A stretch of 10,266 bases of DNA from Fimbriimonadales bacterium. Lineage in GTDB: Bacteria; Armatimonadota; Fimbriimonadia; Fimbriimonadales; GBS-DC. Below the pieces are notes generated by a model. That model had not been told where the DNA came from and searched no databases. It saw only the letters and a list, made by a program, of their open reading frames with translations. Below are positions 5,558 to 10,266 of this stretch, piece after piece. The translations under genes were made by a program, and so were the position numbers. Where the stretch lies: positions 1 through 10,266 of the forward strand of contig JAOAES010000048.1 of the NCBI GenBank assembly GCA_026416655.1. The letters run 5' to 3'. The number at the start of each line of letters is the position of its first letter. Positions within the stretch are counted from its first letter, which is position 1.

Positions 5558-6802
5558 ATGATGCAGATAACCGATGCGCGACCAGTCGGCGAGTCGGAGC
5601 GAATCCACGCGCTGGATGCCCTGCGCGGGATTGCGCTACTGGGAATCTTGATGGTGAACATGGGCACATTCAAAGGTCTCTCGACGCTGGAAATCCTGCC
5701 GCGCGCTGAGAGCCTTGCACAGCCTGCTGATCAGAACGCCTTCTGGTTCATTCAGTGGCTCTTTACGGGCAAGTTCTACCCGATTTTCGCGTTCCTGTTC
5801 GGGCTGGGATTCGCACTGCAAATAGGGCGGTTGGCGGCGCGTGCGCTGAATCCGACGGGGATTATGCTCCGACGCTTGCTGATTCTGCTGCTGATGGGCG
5901 CGTTGCACGGGCTGTTCATCTGGACTGGGGATGTGCTACTGATTTACGCGCTTGCAGGGATGATACTGTTGCTGTTCCGCAGTTTCAGCCCGCGCGCTGT
6001 GCTGCTCTGGGTGCTGGGGCTTTGGGGCGTGCAGGCGCTCTGTTGCCTCAGCTGCGGGGGGTTAGCCTTCTGGGCGGCGCAGTTTGCGGGCGACAGCGCG
6101 GCTCAAAGCGACTTCTTCACCACCTACATCGAGCAGGGGCGTCAGGCATATGCGTCTGGAAGCTACTGGGAAGCACAGAAGTTCCGATTTGTCGAGTGGC
6201 TGCTGATGTTCGTGAACGCGATTTTCTTCGCCCCGAATGTGCTGATGATGTTTCTGGTGGGACTTTACTTTGGCAAGCTGGGAGTCTTCGAGCGGTTGGG
6301 TGAGTATCGTCGTCTAATGCTCTGGCTGGCGGTGATAGGACTGCCGATTGGGCTGACGGCGAACGGGCTGTACGCTACAGGTCTGCTGAGCGCACTACGC
6401 GCTAAGAACGAGATGCTCAGCTATGCGTGGCTCTCTCTGGGAATTATCTTCGGTCCGGTTCTCTCGCTGGGATACATCGGTGCGTTTGGCTGGCTGTGGA
6501 CGGCGGTTGAGGGTCTGCAGCGGGCGCTGGCTCCTATCGCCGCCGCAGGGCGCATGGCGCTCACGAACTATCTGACGCAGTCGGTTGTCTGCACGCTGCT
6601 GTTCTACGGCTATGGGTTAGGACTGCACGACCGCGTGGGGATAGCGCAGGGCGTGCTGCTGACAGGGGTCATCTGGGGCGTTCAGGTGATCCTGAGTACA
6701 CTCTGGCTGACGCGATTCCAGTACGGTCCGATGGAGTGGCTCTGGCGGAGCTTGACCTACGGCAAGCGGATGCCGATGCGTCGTTCAGCAGAGGTGGTTT
6801 AG
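5558..6802 (+). CDS. DUF418 family polytopic membrane protein (YeiB-like)
   Basis: A protein of 414 residues from the ATG at 5558. The N-terminus carries the heparan-acetyltransferase/YeiB-like mark RIHALDALRGIALLGILMVNM, followed by a series of hydrophobic helices (about 8-10). The C-terminal DUF418 domain shows GRMALTNYLTQSVVCTLLFYG and, near the end, FQYGPMEWLWRSLTYGK, both diagnostic. Family members are thought to be transporters or acyl-transfer proteins, but the function is not established. The start is a choice. ATG 5510 has TAAGGA 5 bases upstream but adds 16 residues that include the repeat at 5519-5544. ATG 5558 has AAGGGGG 6 bases upstream and gives the usual short N-terminus. The stop overlaps that of the convergent diguanylate cyclase gene. 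Confidence 0.85.
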   Translation: MMQITDARPVGESERIHALDALRGIALLGILMVNMGTFKGLSTLEILPRAESLAQPADQNAFWFIQWLFTGKFYPIFAFLFGLGFALQIGRLAARALNPTGIMLRRLLILLLMGALHGLFIWTGDVLLIYALAGMILLLFRSFSPRAVLLWVLGLWGVQALCCLSCGGLAFWAAQFAGDSAAQSDFFTTYIEQGRQAYASGSYWEAQKFRFVEWLLMFVNAIFFAPNVLMMFLVGLYFGKLGVFERLGEYRRLMLWLAVIGLPIGLTANGLYATGLLSALRAKNEMLSYAWLSLGIIFGPVLSLGYIGAFGWLWTAVEGLQRALAPIAAAGRMALTNYLTQSVVCTLLFYGYGLGLHDRVGIAQGVLLTGVIWGVQVILSTLWLTRFQYGPMEWLWRSLTYGKRMPMRRSAEVV

Positions 6803-7812
6803 GCAGCCACACGGTCGCGCCCTGCCTGCTTCGCCTGATAGAGCAGGGCGTCCGTGCGACGGAACCACGCTTCCTCACTCTCGTTGGGCTGTAACTCGCT
6901 CACGCCGATTGAGACCGTGATGCGCAACAGTTCCCCATCGGGCAGCGCGAGTGGGTTTTTGCGCACCTGCTCCGCTAACTGCTGGGCGATTTTCTGCGCG
7001 TCGCGCAGGCAGGTCTCACGCAGGATAATCGCGAACTCCTCGCCGCCATAGCGCGCAGCGAAGTCGCTCTTGCGCTTACAGACGCGCACTATCTGCTCCG
7101 CGACCCATTTCAACGCCGCGTCGCCTGTAGCGTGCCCGTAGGTGTCGTTGATTTGCTTGAAGTGGTCGATATCGAGCAGCATCATTGTCGCGGGGTAGCC
7201 GAAGAGCCGATTCAGCCCGACGGTGTGGTGTAAACTGTCCTCAAAGGCTCTGCGGTTGTACAGCCCCGTGAGCGGGTCGGTCGTGCTTTCGCGGCGCGCC
7301 TGCGCGAGTTCACGCATCAGGTGGTGTACCTGCCCTTGAAGCTGGTTGAGGGTCTGGCGATGGCGTTGTTCGCGCTGCTCGATAACGCGCGCGAGCGAGT
7401 GCAGAGCCTGGCGTAGGTCGTGAATGTTCAGAGCGTCAGGGCGCTGGGCTTGCTGGGTGAGTTGCTGCACTTGCTGGCGCAGCGCAGCGTCGTCTTGCGC
7501 TTCGTCCTGAGCGACTTTTGAGAGTGCGCCGAGCAAGCTCCAGACGAGGTCGCGCAGGTCGTTGAGATGTCCTTCCACGAACTGCTGTTCATCGCGTCGC
7601 TGCTCGCGCACAAAGGGGATGACGGCGTCCAGCTCGCCCGCCTGCGCTTGCTCGCTCAACTCAAAAAAGGCTTGGCGCGTCGCATCCGCCGTGCGGCGGT
7701 GCGTCTCGAAAGCGTGTTCGCCCAGAACGGAAAGCAAACTGGCGAGGAGCGTACGCTCGTAGGGTGCGTCGCCCCCTGCAAGATGCCAGAGCCACGACCT
7801 GAATCTGCTCAC
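6799..7812 (-). CDS. Diguanylate cyclase, GGDEF domain with helical N-terminus
   Basis: A protein of 337 residues. Residues 179-337 are a GGDEF domain starting at DPLTGLYNRRAFE. The catalytic signature is GGEEF (256-260), the metal/substrate loop is LLDIDHFKQINDTYGH, and an inhibitory I-site RKSD lies at 247-250, five residues before GGEEF as in PleD. It should therefore make cyclic di-GMP from GTP and be subject to product inhibition. The first 178 residues are helical and rich in Gln, Glu and Arg, with heptad-like runs near 100-175, suggesting a coiled-coil dimerisation region. No transmembrane helix, PAS, GAF or receiver domain is evident. The start is GTG at 7812. It has no Shine-Dalgarno, and a GATAAT box lies 7 bases upstream, so the mRNA is probably leaderless. 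No c-di-GMP effector is seen nearby. Confidence 0.92.
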   Translation of the reverse strand: MSRFRSWLWHLAGGDAPYERTLLASLLSVLGEHAFETHRRTADATRQAFFELSEQAQAGELDAVIPFVREQRRDEQQFVEGHLNDLRDLVWSLLGALSKVAQDEAQDDAALRQQVQQLTQQAQRPDALNIHDLRQALHSLARVIEQREQRHRQTLNQLQGQVHHLMRELAQARRESTTDPLTGLYNRRAFEDSLHHTVGLNRLFGYPATMMLLDIDHFKQINDTYGHATGDAALKWVAEQIVRVCKRKSDFAARYGGEEFAIILRETCLRDAQKIAQQLAEQVRKNPLALPDGELLRITVSIGVSELQPNESEEAWFRRTDALLYQAKQAGRDRVAA

Positions 7813-7819
7813 GAGGTGT

Positions 7820-7825
7820 ATTATC
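7820..7825 (-). promoter_or_regulatory. Candidate -10 box of the diguanylate cyclase gene
   Basis: GATAAT on the minus strand, a 5/6 match to TATAAT, ends 7 bases before the GTG start codon. Transcription would begin on or next to the start codon. No -35 consensus is visible upstream; the next 25 bases lead into the repeat after lpdA. Confidence 0.4.
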
Positions 7826-7850
7826 GGCAGGCAGGAAGCGAAATATTGAG

Positions 7851-7918
7851 CGTTGCGTTCGTCGGCGGGGACGCCGACGCTACGATTGAGGGGCGTCCCC
7901 GCCGACGAACATGCTACG
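7851..7918 (-). repeat. REP-like double palindrome, copies C and D (lpdA 3' end)
   Basis: Two perfect 19-base arms, GTTCGTCGGCGGGGACGCC (7857-7875) and its complement (7892-7910), are separated by 16 bases. On the minus strand a CGTAGC foot lies at the lpdA side (7918-7913) and a second CGTAGC foot lies inside, at 7884-7879. The second foot is followed by its own hairpin: CGTCGGCG, loop TCCC, CGCCGACG (7879-7860). The far end carries GCAACG, the complement of CGTTGC. Two mutually exclusive folds are thus possible. The TAG of the first foot is the lpdA stop. There is no T-run after the stem. Confidence 0.75.
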
Positions 7919-9326
7919 CCTTGTGGATACAGTGCCCCGCGGCATCGTGGAACGCTTCCATCAGCGCCTCCACCAGCGTCGGGTGCGGGTGAATCGTGTC
8001 TACCAGCTCATCGAGCGTCGCTTCGAGCTTGATGGCAAGCACAGCTTCCTGCAGCAGGTCGCTGGCGTGTTCACAGCAGATATGCACGCCCAGAATCTGC
8101 CCGTATTTGGCGTCAGCGACGACTTTCACCAAGCCTTCCTTGACGCCTGCCGCCATCGCGCGCCCCAGGATACGCGGCGAGAACTTACCGATTTTGAGTT
8201 CGTAGCCCTGCTCGCGCGCCTGCTGCTCGGTCAGCCCGACGCCTGCGACTTCAGGCACGGTGTAGACCACGTTCGGCACAGCGCGGTAGTCCATCGTACG
8301 GTTTGCCCCGAAGCAGTTCTCGGCGGCGACGATGCCCTGTGCGCTCGCCACGTGCGCCAGGGGAGCAATCCCGGTGATGTCGCCAATCGCGTAGATATGC
8401 GGGATATTCGTGCGCAGGTACTCATCGACCGCCACGTACCGCTTGTTCATCTGGATTCCGACGGTTTCCAGCCCGATGCCGTCCACATTCGGCTTGCGCC
8501 CCACGCCGATTAGCACTACCTGCACATCGAACTGTTGCATTCCTTTGGGCGTCTCCACGTGGCAGCGCCAGAGCTCGCCCACCCGCTCGGCGGACTTGAG
8601 CGTGCTGCCTGTGATGAACTGGATACCCTGTCGGGAGAGAGCGCGCTCCGCTTCCTTAGCGACCTCCTCGTCCATCGTGGGCAGAATCTGGGGCATCATC
8701 TCCACAACCGTCACGTGGCTCCCCAGCGCGTTGAACACGAAGCTGAACTCTACGCCCACCGCGCCTGCGCCCAGAATCAGCATACTGTCCGGTACAAACG
8801 GCGCGTTCACCGCGTCGTCGCTCGTCCATACATTCTCGCCCTCCAAACCAGGGATATTTATCTTCATCACGCTGGAGCCTGTGGCGAGGATGATGTGCTT
8901 CCCGCGCACGATGTCCTTGCTACCGTCGGCTTTCGTTACCTCGATGGTATGAGGGTCGATGAGTTTGCCTGTCCCTTCCACGCTCTGCACGCCGTTCTTT
9001 TTGAACAGCATGCCGATGCCCCCGCGCAGAGTCTGAACAATTTTCTCTTTGCGGGCTTGCATCTGCGCAAAATCGTAGTCGATTGCGCCCTCAATCAGGA
9101 TTCCCATCTCTTTGGCGTGGAGGACATGCTGATAGCGTTCTGCATGGGCAATCATCGCTTTGCTGGGGATACAGCCCCAGTTCAGACAGGTTCCACCTAA
9201 GTATTCACGCTCAATACAAATCACACTGCCGCCGCGTTCTTTCGCCAGCTGCCCCGCGCGGATAGCCGCCACATAGCCACCGGGTCCCGCGCCTAACACT
9301 ACCACATCCGCTTCGTAATTCGCCAT
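7914..9326 (-). CDS. lpdA: Dihydrolipoamide dehydrogenase (E3)
   Basis: A protein of 470 residues, a typical E3 length. It reoxidises dihydrolipoamide in 2-oxo acid dehydrogenase or glycine cleavage complexes, passing electrons via FAD to NAD+. The FAD-binding GAGPGG is at 12-17. The redox disulfide motif GGTCLNWGCIPSK has cysteines C47 and C52, the NAD-binding motif GAGAVGVEF is mid-protein, the second FAD motif is AIGDI, and the C-terminal HPHPTLVEA supplies H448 and E453. All key residues are present. The ATG at 9326 has AGGAGG 6 bases upstream, and MANYEADVVVLGAG starts as the family does. A longer frame to 9425 has no such support and would overlap the upstream gene. No E1 or E2 gene adjoins it, so which complex it serves is open. 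Transcription probably starts from its own promoter. Confidence 0.96.
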   Translation of the reverse strand: MANYEADVVVLGAGPGGYVAAIRAGQLAKERGGSVICIEREYLGGTCLNWGCIPSKAMIAHAERYQHVLHAKEMGILIEGAIDYDFAQMQARKEKIVQTLRGGIGMLFKKNGVQSVEGTGKLIDPHTIEVTKADGSKDIVRGKHIILATGSSVMKINIPGLEGENVWTSDDAVNAPFVPDSMLILGAGAVGVEFSFVFNALGSHVTVVEMMPQILPTMDEEVAKEAERALSRQGIQFITGSTLKSAERVGELWRCHVETPKGMQQFDVQVVLIGVGRKPNVDGIGLETVGIQMNKRYVAVDEYLRTNIPHIYAIGDITGIAPLAHVASAQGIVAAENCFGANRTMDYRAVPNVVYTVPEVAGVGLTEQQAREQGYELKIGKFSPRILGRAMAAGVKEGLVKVVADAKYGQILGVHICCEHASDLLQEAVLAIKLEATLDELVDTIHPHPTLVEALMEAFHDAAGHCIHKA

Positions 9327-9332
9327 AGATAG

Positions 9333-9338
9333 CCTCCT
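9333..9338 (-). promoter_or_regulatory. Ribosome binding site of lpdA
   Basis: AGGAGG on the minus strand, 6 bases before the ATG at 9326, decides this start over the upstream in-frame candidate at 9425. Confidence 0.85.
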
Positions 9339-9351
9339 TAAGTACGCGGGA

Positions 9352-9357
9352 AGTATA
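9352..9357 (-). promoter_or_regulatory. Candidate -10 box of lpdA
   Basis: TATACT in the context GGTATACTTCCC lies 25 bases before the lpdA ATG. It matches the string found before speE, GGTATACTTACC, at 11 of 12 positions. It lies just past the stop of the upstream ATPase gene, and any -35 would be inside that gene; none resembles TTGACA. Confidence 0.45.
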
Positions 9358-9367
9358 CCTGAGTCGC

Positions 9368-10266
9368 CTATTCCTGAGGTTCTCCTGATGACATACTCCA
9401 CAGGCTGGCGACCGGCAACGCCCACTGGCGCTCGCCAAACGGCAGCATCATCTCACCCAGATACAGCACGACGCCGCCCGCCCAACGGTCGCTCAGCAGG
9501 TCGCCGAACTGTTGCAGACGCTTGAAGTCGCTGGCTTGAACCGTCGCGCTCGGTTTGACCTCCACGCCCAGCAGTCGTCCATCGGCGTTTTCCAGCACAA
9601 AGTCAATTTCTTCGCCTTTGCTGGAGCGCAAATGATAGAGGCGCGTCGGTTCGCCGGCGTATTCAATCTGCTTGAGTAGCTCCATTCCGACGAAAGTCTC
9701 CAGCAAGCGTCCTCGCAGTTGCGGCTCCTCCTCCAACGCAGCGGCTTCCTTACGTAGCAGAGCAATCGCCAGCCCTGTATCGTTGAGCATGACGCGCGGC
9801 GACTTGAGCAGCTGCTTGCTGAGGTTGGCGTACCAAGGCGGCACACGCACCACGACCATCAGAGCTTCCAACAAGTTCATGTACCGCTGGAGCGTCGTGT
9901 AGGCGATTCCGGTTTCTCGTGAGAGGTTGGACAGATTGAGAACTTGGTAGGAGAGCGCAGCAAGCAGCTGCATCAGGCGTGTCAGGTCAGCGACTCGTTC
10001 AATATCGGCGAGCATACGCACATCGCGCGTGAGCAGGGTGTTCACATAAGCGCGCAGCCATTCTGCCCGCAGTGTTGCGTCTTCCAGCGCAACGGCTTCG
10101 GGATATCCACCGCACTGCACCCGCCGCCATACATCATCGGGCGTGGCTTCCAAGCGGTGAACGCTCCAATCTGCTGCAAACGCGCGTCGGAGCCAGGTTT
10201 CGCGCACGCCGGCCAGCTCTCCCTGCGAGAGCGGATGCAGCGTTAGCACCGCCATACGCCCCACCA
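9368..10266 (-). CDS. DUF4143-type ATPase, C-terminal part (cut by window edge)
   Basis: The frame is open at the right edge; 298 whole codons are visible. The first visible residues, VGRMAVLTLHPLSQGELAG, are the tail of the AAA ATPase domain of the AAA_14/DUF4143 family, so the Walker A and B motifs lie outside. Family marks that follow are GGYPEAV (52-58 of the visible part) and WLRAYVNTLLTRDV (69-82). A winged-helix-like stretch (LNLSNLSRETGIAYTTLQRYMNLLE, 109-133) comes next. The C-terminal DUF4143 has a PD-(D/E)XK-like pattern: E189, EIDFVLE around D221, and VEVK (234-237). Such proteins are widespread and often strain-variable, with no firm role; some look nuclease-like. The lpdA promoter follows its stop codon within 20 bases. 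The GTG at 10264 is not a real start. Confidence 0.88.
   Translation of the reverse strand, partial: VGRMAVLTLHPLSQGELAGVRETWLRRAFAADWSVHRLEATPDDVWRRVQCGGYPEAVALEDATLRAEWLRAYVNTLLTRDVRMLADIERVADLTRLMQLLAALSYQVLNLSNLSRETGIAYTTLQRYMNLLEALMVVVRVPPWYANLSKQLLKSPRVMLNDTGLAIALLRKEAAALEEEPQLRGRLLETFVGMELLKQIEYAGEPTRLYHLRSSKGEEIDFVLENADGRLLGVEVKPSATVQASDFKRLQQFGDLLSDRWAGGVVLYLGEMMLPFGERQWALPVASLWSMSSGEPQE

Noticed and set aside
7851..7918. CRISPR array or intrinsic terminator
   Set aside because: The inverted arms are not direct repeats with equal spacers, and no T-run follows the stem on the minus strand.
7911..9200. Long plus-strand open frames antisense to lpdA
   Set aside because: No recognisable motif or ribosome site; every key E3 residue is on the minus strand.
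9327..9425. Longer lpdA reading frame starting at 9425
   Set aside because: The added 33 residues are unlike the family, overlap the upstream ATPase gene and have no ribosome site; the ATG at 9326 has AGGAGG at the right distance.
10262..10264. GTG as the real start of the DUF4143-type ATPase
   Set aside because: The residues around it are the usual end of the ATPase domain, so the gene continues past the window.

Overview
The window is a GC-rich stretch of a bacterial chromosome, about 10.3 kb, coding almost throughout and with short intergenic gaps. The lineage cannot be fixed from the sequence alone. The aminopropyltransferase resembles Thermus-type enzymes, which suggests a thermophile. 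The repeat style and gene mix made me think of a thermophilic Armatimonadota-like organism, but that is a low-confidence impression. The first 26 bases are not biological: they match the Nextera/Tn5 sequencing adapter, so genuine sequence starts at base 27.

Layout. Bases 27-81 hold two hairpins at the 3' end of a spermidine synthase-type gene (speE, minus strand). Divergent from it, on the plus strand, a membrane-anchored DUF4878-like protein is followed with no gap by a 12-TM MFS transporter. A minus-strand toxin-antitoxin pair (DUF104-like antitoxin, PIN toxin) converges on the transporter. Divergent from the antitoxin is a plus-strand cluster: nadD (NAD synthesis), rsfS (ribosome silencing) and a TPR/TM2-like membrane protein. 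A DUF418 membrane protein follows after about 100 bases. It converges on a diguanylate cyclase with an intact GGEEF site, and the two genes overlap by 4 bases. Upstream of that, on the minus strand, lie dihydrolipoamide dehydrogenase (lpdA) and the C-terminal three quarters or so of a DUF4143-type ATPase that runs off the right edge.

The most unusual structure is a scattered family of short palindromes with a CGTAGC (or degenerate CGTTGC) foot followed by a hairpin, all with that foot on the minus strand. Copies lie just after speE, upstream of the DUF418 gene and just after lpdA. For speE and lpdA the TAG stop codon is itself part of the CGTAGC foot. A GTAG foot is the hallmark of REP elements mobilised by RAYT (REP-associated tyrosine transposase) proteins, so this may be a REP family of the host. 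No RAYT gene is present here.

Promoters share a GGTATA(A/C)T-like -10 box without a recognisable -35. Two genes, the antitoxin and the diguanylate cyclase, have the -10 so close to the start codon that their mRNAs would be leaderless or nearly so. I see no rRNA, tRNA, CRISPR array or insertion sequence. No single large novel system is evident; the points most worth following are the REP-like family and the co-encoded small modules.
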